A stretch of 64,000 bases of DNA. Origin: Cladopsammia gracilis (taxonomy: Eukaryota > Cnidaria > Anthozoa > Scleractinia > Dendrophylliidae). This document shows, piece after piece, positions 44,063 through 55,779 of the stretch; positions within the stretch are counted from its first letter, which is position 1; each line of letters begins with the position of its first letter. The notes beneath the pieces are model-generated. The model did no database searches, was not told where the DNA came from, and was given only the letters and a program-made list of their open reading frames with translations. The translations under genes were made by a program, and so were the position numbers. Where the stretch lies: the NCBI GenBank assembly GCA_022457155.1, contig JAJGOT010000134.1, forward strand, positions 1,550,001 through 1,614,000, read 5' to 3'.

Positions 44063-45227
44063 TCTTGTCGAACAGACGCCAATACTAAACTTGTCACACA
44101 GACGCAAAAACTAAACTCGTAACGGAAACTCAAAGATAAAACTTGTAACAGAGACGCGAAAACCAAGGCCGTCACACAGATGCAAAAAACTAAACTCGTC
44201 GCACAAACGCGAAAACCAAGCTTGCCACCCGGTAGCAAAAACTAAATGACGTCACACAGACGCGAAAGTTAAACCTGACACAGACGCGAAAACTAAACTT
44301 GTCACACAGACGCGAGAAACTAAGCCCGTAAGACGGACGTAAGAACTAACGGGGAGACCCAAAAACCGTCACACAAACAGAAACGGGAAGACTAAAACAC
44401 ATACGCGATAACTAAACTTGTCACACTCTCGGGAAAACTAAATTTGTAACACAGACGGGAAAACTAAACTTGTCACGCAGACTTGTAACACGAACGGGGA
44501 ACCAAAGTTGACACGCAGAGGCGGGAACTAAATTTGTCACACAGACACAGAAAACTAAAGCCATCACACAGACGGGGAACCCAAACTTATAACACAGACG
44601 GAAAGCTGAACCTGTCACACACGGGAAGACTAAATTTGTCACACAGACTTGCCACACAGACGGAAAACTAAATTTGTCACACAGACACGTAAACTAAAGC
44701 TGACACACAGACGGGGAACCCAAACTTACAACACAGACGGAAAGCTAAACCTGTCACACAGACGGGAAGACTCAATTTGTCACACAGACTCGCCACACAG
44801 ACGGAAAACTAAAGTTGTCACACAGACGCGAAAGCTAAACTTGTCACGCAGACTTGTAACACGAACGGGGAACCAAAGTTGACACGCAGAGGCGGGAACT
44901 AAATTTGTCACACAGACACGAAAACTAAGGCTGTCACACAGACGGGGAACCCAAACTTATAACACAGACGGAAAGCTAAACCTGTCACACACGGGAAGAC
45001 TAAATTTGTCACACAGACACGAAAACTAAAGCCGTCACACAGACGGGGAACCCAAACTTATAACACAGACGGAAAGCTAAACCTGTCACACACGGGAAAA
45101 CTAAATTTGTCACACAGACACGAAAACTAAAGCCGTCACACAGACGGGGAACCCAAACTTATAACACAGACGGTGAGCTAAACCTGTCACACACGGGAAG
45201 ACTAAATTTGTCACACAGACTTGCCAA
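44063..45227. repeat. Minisatellite with about 25-bp unit and about 100-bp higher-order unit
   Basis: The basic unit is of the type AAACTAAA(C/T)TTGTCACACAGACG. From about 44560 on it is organised in a higher-order unit of roughly 100 bases (TCACACAGACGGGGAACCC, AACTTATAACACAGACGG, AGCTAAACCTGTCACACACG), repeated at least four times. The array ends within three bases of histone sequence at 45226-45228. Confidence 0.9.
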
Positions 45228-45229
45228 AC

Positions 45230-45245
45230 GGCTCCTTTAGGAGCC
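45230..45245 (+). terminator. Orphan histone stem-loop (from a lost H4)
   Basis: GGCTCCTTTAGGAGCC followed by CTCATGAAAGTCATGACCAA, matching the 3' end of the second H4 (51157-51191). There is no H4 coding sequence upstream; the minisatellite begins immediately 5'. The downstream spacer continues as in the intact unit. Confidence 0.92.
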
Positions 45246-47144
45246 ACTAAATCTCATGAAAGTCATGACCAATAAAACATTGCCGAACATTACTTTAGGT
45301 CAAGATATGATGATGTTTAATACGCTTTTGATAACTTGCTTGTGTACCCGCGCTTCTAGGCCTTCCACCTAAAGAAAGATACCAAAATAGTTAACTTTTT
45401 CACCTACTTCACTATTAAGACCCTATAACAATACGTTCAGTTTAGGCGCAGTGTTACGGTATGAGACCTTACGATAGAAACGCAAATGTGGCACAAATTG
45501 GAATACAGTATAAAGCGCAAATTTGCCGTGCAAGTTCTCATACACGCATGATCGCGCGCGCAGTCTTTGTGTACCGACGTCGGATCGCTACACACCGTAA
45601 TGCGATATAAGCTAATATAAATTGTATGCTTTTTGCCCACTGTTGCATATTTCTAGACTTTTAAATCCCTTTTCTTTCATAGTTCATTTGTCTGCAAGTA
45701 AGTTAGTTTATGCGCACACGGTTACAAGTCGATATTTAAAACTGCTTTTGACTCGTTACATACCCAAATAATAGCGTACGATCATGAATAAATGCTGATT
45801 GTTTAGTAGGACTGAAACGCTTAAGTATCAAACCCATTACTGATTAATGTGCCTTATGCAAATACTTGGAACCATTTACAAAGTTCTTTGGTGAATTTAC
45901 TAAATTCTTTATAGAAAGTAAAGTAATTTACAGTTTTCTTTGATAGTTAAGTTCGCCTGTAGTCAGACAAATTAACTAACTGACGAGAACTAAACAGATG
46001 TTCGGAGAGCCAATGCCTTAAACACTATAGTAAATGCGCAAATTTCCAATCGGATGTGATCGCGCGTTCATAATAGGAGTAAATAGGCTCGATCATGTCT
46101 ATTCATGTGATTCTTTCCTTGTTTCGTTGTCATGCAGTTCTTACTGGCGTTGTTTGTTTGTATTTTCTTAACTCGACGTCTGCTTTGTACGTGATCTTGT
46201 GTCAGGCATAAGTTAAGCTCCAGGTCTACGCGTATGTTTAATAGCGCGCAAATAAATCGTTTGACCGTACAACCAGTAAATGCTGTATATTCTTTAGTAA
46301 AATATCGGGAAAGAGAGAAGTAGAGAAAGCAACGGTAGATGGCAAAATCCTTTTGAATAACGTTACGATAGCTGCGTACACTCTTGCCTCTTCTTTGAAG
46401 TCGATTTGAGGCTTTTTCGGGAAGGAATTTGCTTACGGAAACAGGACGGTTGAACTCAGTAAATGTAAATCTAAACTACATGATATCTGTGCACATTTCA
46501 ATAAACGCAACCTTCGAAATAGCTTGTCGTTTGTATACTTTTCGCAATTTCAGTTAATCGAACTGGAGCCATAGGATATGAGCCAATTTTGGCGCGTATA
46601 CTGTTTTAAATTCTACACGGATTGTCGCGCACAAGCTGACATGTTAAGTGTCGTACGATGTAGCTACTGTTAAGAAAGGTTTCAAGCCTTTTGAATAAAG
46701 ACTACGAACACTCTTTGTAGCAAGACTTGATCCAGTGGAGCACTGCAAATTTGGAATCAGGCAGAAGAATCGTGGGCTGGAATTACGCGCTTTTCGTAAC
46801 GCAAAGGCGTGCGCAAATTTGCGCGCTCGATTCAAACGTTATACAAAATTTGCATTTGAATAATCCTGTATTTTTCCAAGAGCTATTGTCAAATTTGAAT
46901 TTGTGAACGCGCGTAAGCGAAATCGATGAAGATAAAGATCGCGAAAAGAGGAAATATTAAACAGCATTTGATTCCTTGTAGTTTTGCTATTAGCTATTAA
47001 AAAGAGTTGAAAGATCGACTAGTTTCACGACCTTAGTTAAGATTGACCCTACGTTTGTTGCGTCGCAACTCTCGTAAAAGAAATGGTACTTTTGGTTTTC
47101 ACTGATATAAAGGATTGTTGGTCATGACTTTTATAACAGTTGGT
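45246..47144. repeat. H4-H2A spacer, duplicate of 51173-53057
   Basis: It runs collinear with 51173-53057 at high identity. Shared strings include TACGTTCAGTTTAGGCGCAG and CGCGCTCGATTCAAACGTTA. No gene or structural RNA is recognised in either copy. Minor indels only. Confidence 0.85.
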
Positions 47145-47160
47145 GGCTCCTAAAGGAGCC
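47145..47160 (-). terminator. Histone 3' stem-loop (H2A, second copy)
   Basis: GGCTCCTTTAGGAGCC on the minus strand, then AAAGTCATGACCAAC. Confidence 0.95.
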
Positions 47161-47185
47161 GTTTTTTGCAAATGAAAGCGCAGAT

Positions 47186-47566
47186 TTAAGCTTTCGCCTT
47201 CTTCTCGGTCTTCTTGGGCAGAAGAACAGCTTGGATGTTGGGAAGAACACCTCCCTGGGCGATGGTGACACCGGCGAGCAATTTGTTCAACTCCTCGTCA
47301 TTTCGAACAGCCAGCTGAAGGTGACGGGGGATGATTCTGGTTTTCTTGTTGTCACGAGCAGCGTTGCCCGCCAACTCGAGGATCTCAGCGCTCAAATACT
47401 CGAGCACAGCGGCCAAGTATACAGGAGCACCGGCGCCAACACGTTCACCATAGTTGCCTTTGCGAAGAAGACGGTGGATACGACCAACAGGGAACTGAAG
47501 CCCTGCTCGGGATGATCGGCTCTTGGACTTGGTGCCCTTTGCCTTTCCTTTACCGCGACCAGACAT
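47186..47566 (-). CDS. H2A: Histone H2A (second copy)
   Basis: 126 residues, protein identical to the copy at 36676-37056; DNA differs at scattered synonymous sites (for example TATACAGGAGCACCGG against TACACTGGAGCTCCGG). ATG 47566. The leader and the promoter region are shared with the first copy, so the pair was duplicated as a unit. Divergent from H2B at 47887. Confidence 0.99.
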   Translation of the reverse strand: MSGRGKGKAKGTKSKSRSSRAGLQFPVGRIHRLLRKGNYGERVGAGAPVYLAAVLEYLSAEILELAGNAARDNKKTRIIPRHLQLAVRNDEELNKLLAGVTIAQGGVLPNIQAVLLPKKTEKKAKA

Positions 47567-47886
47567 GTTTTCGTAATCTGCTTTGCACACAGAATTGTAT
47601 GAATGAAATGAAGTCAACAGCATACAAAATTTATTGCCAACCACTGTTGTCGAAAAGGATCTAAACGCACCAATCGAATTGTAGATTTTGAAAGTGATAT
47701 TATATAAACATAATACTTATCTGATCAAATATGGGTGAAAAGATTGACCCACGCGCTGGGATTAGCCAATCAAAAATGAGATATTTCGATCCGTATGGTA
47801 ATTGCTCCCTGGTGGATTTTACTATAAATACAATATTCTTCTTGAGTTCAATTCATTCTGATTTACAGAGTGCATTCATTGTTAAC
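47567..47886. promoter_or_regulatory. Divergent H2A-H2B promoter region (copy 2)
   Basis: TATAAAT at 47823-47829 for H2B and TTATATAA near 47700 for H2A. CACCAATC and GCCAATCA are kept. One extra base and a few changes against copy 1. Confidence 0.85.
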
Positions 47887-48252
47887 ATGGCGCCTAAACC
47901 TGTAGCCTCAAAAGGATCGAAAAAGGCCGGCAAGAAGGCCGTTGAAGGGAAGAAGAAGCGAAGGGGAAAGAGAAAGGAAAGTTATGCTATCTACATCTAC
48001 AAGGTGTTGAAGCAAGTTCACCCTGACACTGGTATCTCCAGCAAAGCCATGGGCATCATGAACTCGTTTGTTAACGACATCTTCGAGCGCATCGCCACCG
48101 AAGCTTCCCGCCTTGCCCACTACAACAAGAAATCAACCATCAGCTCCCGCGAGATCCAGACCGCCATCAGGCTGCTTCTGCCCGGTGAACTGGCCAAACA
48201 CGCCGTCAGTGAAGGAACCAAGGCTGTGACCAAGTACACCAGCAGCAAGTAA
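47887..48252 (+). CDS. H2B: Histone H2B (second copy)
   Basis: 121 residues, identical to the protein at 37376-37741. From the AAGCAAGTTCACCCTGACAC stretch onward its DNA matches the third copy (53812-54183) better than the first, which has GTCCACCCCGATAC, a sign of gene conversion within the cluster. ATG 47887. Confidence 0.99.
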   Translation: MAPKPVASKGSKKAGKKAVEGKKKRRGKRKESYAIYIYKVLKQVHPDTGISSKAMGIMNSFVNDIFERIATEASRLAHYNKKSTISSREIQTAIRLLLPGELAKHAVSEGTKAVTKYTSSK

Positions 48253-48283
48253 ACTCACTTGTGGGTTTACCGCCAAAACAAAC

Positions 48284-48299
48284 GGCTCCTTTAGGAGCC
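48284..48299 (+). terminator. Histone 3' stem-loop (H2B, second copy)
   Basis: GGCTCCTTTAGGAGCC with a perfect stem, unlike the wobble version in copies 1 and 3. Then AAAGCAATGACCAAC. Confidence 0.95.
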
Positions 48300-49798
48300 A
48301 CCAAATGTTATTAAAGCAATGACCAACATGACTTTGCTAGCTCTCAATTTAAAATCGCTCAACTTCTTAAAACAGTACAAAACAAATATGACCCTTTTAC
48401 AAGAAAATCTCAGTTGTTCCCACGAGTCAATCAAAGTTTCATAAGATTCTTAAAAGAAAACAAAACAAATAGGAACCTTTTACAAGTAAACTTGAGTTGT
48501 TCCCAAAAGACAATATACCGATTTCTATTTTAATATTTTGATCAAAATTACCGATGAAAGTTTCATAACTCTCAAATCCTCCATCGCTTTCGTTTGACCG
48601 ACAATGCTCAGTATCATTGACTCTCGTGCTCTCACATGAGGTTGAATAACTATTGCTTTTTATTTGACCGCCAATTCTCATTCAAGCTGTATCCGCTCAA
48701 ATTTTAATGAGAATGAATAAGACTTCAAATTCTCGCCCTCCTTTGATCACCAATTCTCATACGCTTTCCTCGCGCTCAGTCTCCGGCAACAAGTTCGAAT
48801 CTGCTCAAAATTTGTTGAGAATGCACTATAGAGTTCATGCTTTCGCTCGTATGATCACTAATCAGTCTACAACTGTCATAAGAATAAATTTTCATACTTT
48901 TTCCTTCACTTTTATGCTGTCACATCACGATAGTCTGACTTATCAGGCCTGTAACAATTTATCATAAGGCCACGAGAGTTCAAGTGTCTTCAAACCCTCG
49001 CTTTAGGTTAAACGCCAACCCTTTATGCGGTCTTCACCCAGGCTTGTCAGCTCTCGCTCTCCATTTGGCTTCAATTATTTAAAACTCACACGCACTCTCA
49101 TCAACTTTTATGCGCTCTCGTTTTTCATTAAACACTTTCTACTCTCGAATTTATTTTCTGTATACATAATGTTGCTTTGATATTCATGCATGTATCGAAA
49201 CATTACAACTAACGTTTAACATGTAGTAAAATTACACGTCAGATAAAGGACCGAGCGACATACTCTTGTGTATGGAGAACCGATTAAGGAAAGCACTGGA
49301 CTAAATATTTTACAGTCATGCACTTGCGACATATTCTTCACCGACTTCACCGAAGAAGACGTAAAAGGGATATATTACTGATCACTTTGTTGCATTACTT
49401 TGTTGTTTATAACTTGAGTATAATAATTAAGCTGGAAAACATGTTTAACAAAAGAGCAAATGTACCGGACCGTTACAAAAATGGCGCCAACTAAACGCAT
49501 TTGAAATGTTGCACATTTGGCTTATTAAATAACGGTGTTCCCTTTTTCCTTTGCCGTAAGTAGTGTTTATAATTTTAGAGTTAGGGGAAAACCGAAATGA
49601 CCAATTCAGTACTTTCATCCTTTCTCAATTTTTTTTTCAGTCAAAGTTCAATTGTATATAGCCGTTCTTTCTACCTTAGTTCATGAATTTAAATATAAAC
49701 ACGATTTTCAACAATTTACGCTAAATTGGAGCCTTATAGTGAAAGGGATATACAGATGGTATAAAGAAAATATTGGTTATTGCTTTTATTAATGTGGT
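48300..49798. other. Spacer between H2B and H3 (second unit)
   Basis: About 48300-48345 and 48568-49325 duplicate 37790-38581. The insert 48345-48567 holds an imperfect tandem of about 95 bases (CCTTTTACAAG, AGTTGTTCCCA and AAAGTTTCATAA each occur twice). 49326-49798 is single copy in the window and leads to the H3 stem-loop. Confidence 0.7.
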
Positions 49799-49814
49799 GG
49801 CTCCTAAAGGAGCC
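49799..49814 (-). terminator. Histone 3' stem-loop (H3, second copy)
   Basis: GGCTCCTTTAGGAGCC on the minus strand, then AAAGCAATAACCAA. Confidence 0.95.
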
Positions 49815-49840
49815 GTTTGTTTTGTGAAGATGCAATCCAC

Positions 49841-51131
<1,291 letters not shown>

Positions 51132-51156
51132 ACTACGCAGTCTACACCAAACAAAC

Positions 51157-51172
51157 GGCTCCTTTAGGAGCC
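51157..51172 (+). terminator. Histone 3' stem-loop (H4, second copy)
   Basis: GGCTCCTTTAGGAGCC, then AAAGTCATGACCAA. The sequence from here on is the homologue of 45226 onward. Confidence 0.95.
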
Positions 51173-53057
51173 ACCAAATCTCATGAAAGTCATGACCAAT
51201 AAAACATTGCCGAACATTACTTTAGGTCAAGATATGATGATGTTGAATACGAATTTGATAACTTGCTTGTGTACCCGCGTTTCTAGGCCTTCCAGCTAAA
51301 GAAAGATACCAAAATAGTTAACTTTTTCACCTACTTCACCATTTAGACCCTATAAAAAATACGTTCAGTTTAGGCGCAGTGTTACGGTCTGAGACCTTAC
51401 GATAGAAACGCAAATGTGGCACAAATTGGAATACAGTATAAAGCGCAAATTTGGCGTGCAAGTTCTCATACACGCATGATCGCGCGCGCAGTCTTTGTGT
51501 ACCGACGTCGGATCGCTACACACCGTAATGCAATATAAGCTAATATAAATTGTATGTTTTTTTGCCCACTGTTGCATGTTTCTAGACTTTAAAATCCCTT
51601 TTTGTTTTCATAGTTCATTTGTCTGCAAGTAAGTTAGTTTATGCGCACACGGTTACACGTCGATATTTAAAACTGCTTTTGGCTCGTTACATACCCAAAT
51701 AATAGCGTACGATCATGAATAAATGCTGATTGTTTAGTAGGACTGAAACGCGTAAGTATCAAGCCCATTACTGATTAATGTGCCTTATGCAAATACTTGG
51801 AACCATTTACAAAGTTCTTTGGCGAATTTACTAAATTCTTTATAGAAAGTAAAGTAATTTACAGCTTTCTTTGATAGTTAAGTTCGCCTGTAGTCAGACA
51901 TTAATTGACTGACGAGAGCTAAACAAATGTTCGGAGAGCAAATGCCTTAAACACTACAGTAAATGCGCAAATTTCCAATCGGATGTGATCGCGCGTTTTT
52001 AATAAGAGTAAATAGGCTCGATTCATGTGATTTTTTCCTTTTCTCGTTGTCATGCAGTTCTTACTGGCGTTGATTGTTTGTATTAACTTAACTCGACGTC
52101 TTCTTTGTATGTAGTCTTGTATCAAGGATAAGCTCCAGGTCTACGCGTATTCAAGCGCGCAAATAAATCGTTCGACGGTACAACCAGTAAATGTTGTATG
52201 TTCTTTAGTAGAGTATCAGGAAAGAGAGAAGTAGAAAAAGCAACGGTAGATGGCAAAATCATTTTGAATAACTCTACGATAGCTATTTACACTCTCGGCT
52301 CTTCTTTGAAGCCTATTTGGAGCTTTTTCGTGAAGGAATTTGCATACGGAAACAGGGACGGTTGAACTCAGTAAATGTAAATCTAAACTACGTGATATCT
52401 GTGCACATTTCAACAAACGCAACCTTCAAAATAGCTTGTCGTATGTATACTTTTTGAAATTTCAGTTAATCGAACAGGAGCCATGGGATATGAGCCAATT
52501 TTGGCGCGCATACTGTTTTAAATTCTACACGGATGGTCGCGCACAAGCTGACATGTTAAGTGATTCTACGACGTAGCTACTGTTAAGAAAGGTTTCAAGC
52601 CTTTTGAATAAAGACTACGAACACTCTTTGTAGCAAGACTTCATCGAGTGGAGCACTGCAAATTTGAAAACAGGCAGAAGAACCGTGCGCTGGAATTACG
52701 CGCTTTTCGTAACGCAAAGCCGTGCGCAAATTTGCGCGCTCGATTCAAACGTTATATAACATTTGCGTTTGAATAATCCTGTATTTTTGCAAGAGCTATT
52801 GTCAAATTTTAATTTGTGAACGCGTGTAAGCGGAATCGATGAAAATAAAGATCGCGAAAAGAGGAAATATTAAACAGCATTTGATTCCTTGTAGTTTTGC
52901 TATTAACTATTAAAAAGAGTTGAAAGATCGACTAGTCTCACGACCTTAGTTAAGACTGACCCTACGTTTGTGGCGTCGCAACTCTCGTAAAAGAAATGGT
53001 TCTTTTGGTTTTCACTGATATAAAGGATTGTTGGTCATGACTTTTATAACAGTTGGT
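51173..53057. repeat. H4-H2A spacer, duplicate of 45246-47144
   Basis: Non-coding, high identity to the earlier spacer, with small indels. Nothing else is supported. Confidence 0.85.
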
Positions 53058-53073
53058 GGCTCCTAAAGGAGCC
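53058..53073 (-). terminator. Histone 3' stem-loop (H2A, third copy)
   Basis: GGCTCCTTTAGGAGCC on the minus strand, then AAAGTCATGACCAAC. Confidence 0.95.
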
Positions 53074-53099
53074 GTTTTTTTGTAAATAAAAGCTCAGAT

Positions 53100-53480
53100 T
53101 TAAGCTTTCGCCTTCTTCTCGGTCTTCTTGGGCAGAAGAACAGCCTGGATGTTGGGAAGAACACCTCCCTGGGCGATGGTGACACCGGCGAGCAGTTTGT
53201 TCAACTCCTCGTCATTCCGAACAGCCAGCTGAAGGTGACGGGGGATGATTCTGGTTTTCTTGTTGTCACGAGCAGCGTTGCCCGCCAACTCGAGGATCTC
53301 AGCGCTCAAATACTCGAGCACAGCGGCCAAGTAGACTGGAGCACCGGCGCCAACACGTTCACCATAGTTGCCTTTGCGAAGAAGACGGTGGATACGACCA
53401 ACAGGGAACTGAAGCCCTGCTCGGGATGATCGGCTCTTGGACTTGGTGCCCTTTGCCTTTCCTTTACCGCGACCAGACAT
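53100..53480 (-). CDS. H2A: Histone H2A (third copy)
   Basis: 126 residues, same protein as the other two. The coding region and 3' flank are close to copy 2, but the leader and promoter are unrelated in detail (GTTGAATTTTTGCAGTAG directly upstream of the ATG instead of GTTTTCGTAAT). Homogenisation therefore stops near the start codon. Divergent from H2B at 53812. Confidence 0.99.
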   Translation of the reverse strand: MSGRGKGKAKGTKSKSRSSRAGLQFPVGRIHRLLRKGNYGERVGAGAPVYLAAVLEYLSAEILELAGNAARDNKKTRIIPRHLQLAVRNDEELNKLLAGVTIAQGGVLPNIQAVLLPKKTEKKAKA

Positions 53481-53811
53481 GTTGAATTTTTGCAGTAGTC
53501 TTCAAGAGAAGTCAATGAAGTCAGAATTCAGCGGACATCACTATTTATGTTTCGTTCCTATGTTGGTAGGATCGAAACGCACCAATCAAAGCTGTGTTGA
53601 CTATTTGAATTTCAAATAACCTTTGTATGTATTCAATTTGGAACAGCGCAAATGACATCAAACATAACTTGACCTCGCAGACATTGTATAGAGTGACCAA
53701 TCAATGTCCGGGGATTTAGATCCGTATGATAATTGATCTTTTCTCAGTTCTACTATAAATACAAGATAGATCGAGTTTTCAGCTATTTCAAATCCATTCT
53801 GATCTACAGGC
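53481..53811. promoter_or_regulatory. Divergent H2A-H2B promoter region (third pair)
   Basis: TATAAAT at 53754-53760 for H2B. CACCAATCAAAG at about 53580 and ACCAATCAATG at about 53698. It differs from the other two H2A-H2B promoters except for these boxes and AGATCCGTATG.T-type strings. Confidence 0.8.
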
Positions 53812-54183
53812 ATGGCACCCAAAGTAGCAGGAAAGAAAGGCGAGAAGAAAGCTGGAAAGGCTAAGGCCGTGGCTGATGGAAAGAAGAAGAGACGAGGAAA
53901 GAGAAAGGAAAGCTATGCTATCTACATCTACAAGGTGTTGAAGCAAGTTCACCCTGACACTGGTATCTCCAGCAAAGCCATGGGCATCATGAACTCGTTT
54001 GTTAACGACATCTTCGAGCGCATCGCCACCGAAGCTTCCCGCCTTGCCCACTACAACAAGAAATCAACCATCAGCTCCCGCGAGATCCAGACCGCCATCA
54101 GGCTGCTTCTGCCCGGTGAACTGGCCAAACACGCCGTCAGTGAAGGAACCAAGGCTGTGACCAAGTACACCAGCAGCAAGTAA
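53812..54183 (+). CDS. H2B: Histone H2B, variant N-tail (third copy)
   Basis: 123 residues. The N-tail reads [20 protein letters not shown], unlike the other two copies. From [18 protein letters not shown] on, the protein is the same. DNA in the shared part is almost identical to copy 2 up to and past the stop codon. This fits conversion of the body with an unconverted 5' end. Functionally it should pair with H2A as usual; a tail-specific role is unproven. ATG 53812. Confidence 0.99.
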   Translation: MAPKVAGKKGEKKAGKAKAVADGKKKRRGKRKESYAIYIYKVLKQVHPDTGISSKAMGIMNSFVNDIFERIATEASRLAHYNKKSTISSREIQTAIRLLLPGELAKHAVSEGTKAVTKYTSSK

Positions 54184-54214
54184 ACTCACTTGTGGGTTTA
54201 CCGCCAAAACAAAC

Positions 54215-54230
54215 GGCTCTTTTAGGAGCC
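54215..54230 (+). terminator. Histone 3' stem-loop (H2B, third copy)
   Basis: GGCTCTTTTAGGAGCC (G:U wobble), then AAAGCAATAACCAA. Confidence 0.95.
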
Positions 54231-55779
54231 ACCAAATGTTACAAAAGCAATAACCAATATGTCTTTAGCGTATTTCATAACGTTTCCTTTGATAAGTCCC
54301 ACCAAAACCAAGGGGCTTCATTGTTTTAACTATTCCTTTTGATAAATCCCTACAAAACAAAGCGGTTGCAGTATTCATGAGTTTTTGAACTGTATTATTA
54401 TCATCAAAGTTATGACAATAAACTTCAATATTTAACATCTTCTGACAGTATACTGACTTATTTCGGTTTTCTTTGACGTTTCTGCGGATTTCTTTTTTAA
54501 TCTAGGTTCCCTCATAAGCTAACCGCGTAATGATTGCGGAAATTCAATATTTTTCTATGAATTTAGACAGGGGGACTGCGTTTCATGACATTCGTAAGCA
54601 AATCTACTGTCCCCTCGTTAGCGACCTTTTGGCCGCCACAGCGGCAATTCAACAACGAAGGATTCAACTGTAGTGGGTATTCAGCGGATAATCAAATCTA
54701 ATTCCTTACAAATCGTGATCCCTGTTCAGACTTTGAGACATAGGAGTCATACGATTACGAGCGAAGCAAACAACGTGGTCCGACAAGCACAAAACTGGAC
54801 TGAAAATGCTTGACGAGTCCAGTTAATTCCCGCTTGGAGGACGCGCGGTTGCAATTTTTCGCGTGCACTTCATTTCTTCTTGTATAACTAAAGCTTTGAA
54901 ATGAGCTTTCTATCCACCTCACTTATCTTATTTACCCGAAAAAAACGCCGCCCCGGAATAAGTGAATGAGCGCCGTACATTGTCATAACGACAAAGGGCT
55001 CTCCCGCAGCCTTGCTTACTTTATTAATTTTGTATTCACATTTTTGGCTGATTGTAATTTCTTTAGCAAGATCCTACGTACACCAGCAGCATCTTCGCTA
55101 GCATTTTCGCTAGCCTGTAAACAGACCTTCTGCTTGCGGATAGGGCGAAAAGAAAGGCCGTGAAAAGAAATGAAAGATCGTGAGTGGGAGAAGCGAGCCG
55201 AGGGAAAACTAGCCTGTTCCAGGCGTTCAGATAGCGGGGAAAGCGCGAATGGTTGGGGAAGGCGCGAAAAAAAACGAGCGAAAAAAAGCGGGGAGATTGG
55301 GGAGAGGAAGCGCATTTTTTTCGCTCGCTTTTCCCCAACTATAAGCGCTTTTCCCACTATCTGAACGCCTGGAACAGCAGTAAGGGAAAACCAGTTCCCT
55401 GGCTCGGCTAGCTTCGCCGGTTATCACCTAAACAGGCTATTGTGATGCTAAAAAAATTGCCGCACATGTTAGTACAACAAACGCAACTTCTCTCTCTTTC
55501 TCCCACATGCATGGTTTATTTTCAGTGTCTGCAGTTCTATTTACGGTAATTTTTTACGGTCTTCTCGAGTAAATTCCGTAAACTCATCCCCAAATCCCTC
55601 TCAGCATTTTTTGAACGCACAGCATGGCGGGAATATCAAAACAACGCATGTTTTGTTATCATCGATGGACGCTGCGTCGCCTGAAGTCGTTCAAATTTAC
55701 TATCGTTTGGCCCTTCTAACAATCTTTCTACCAAGAAAATCTACTTCTATAGCATTAATTTTAGCTTTGTTTAGTTGCC
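54231..55779. other. Interval between the histone cluster and LRRC42
   Basis: A short imperfect tandem near 54290-54370 (CCTTTTGATAAATCCC type, two copies). A foldback element lies at 55210-55382. ATG 55624 opens a 31-codon frame ending 55719 upstream of the LRRC42 start, which may be a uORF. No other gene is seen. Confidence 0.5.
55210..55382. mobile_element. TAGCCTG-family foldback element (longest copy)
   Basis: TAGCCTGTTCCAGGCGTTCA at the left pairs with TGAACGCCTGGAACAG at the right. The 9-bp direct repeat AGGGAAAAC flanks it (55201-55209 and 55383-55391). The core pairs GGGGAAAGCG and CGCTTTTCCC-type blocks. The right tip is changed (CAGTA in place of GCTA). Confidence 0.8.

Noticed and set aside
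43138..45227. CRISPR-like repeat arrays
   Set aside because: Units are contiguous and there are no unique spacers of constant length; the context is eukaryotic. These are minisatellites.
45246..47144. 5S rRNA or snRNA gene in the histone spacer
   Set aside because: Such genes are linked to histone clusters in some animals, but no 5S internal control region, Sm site or tRNA-like box was found in either spacer copy.
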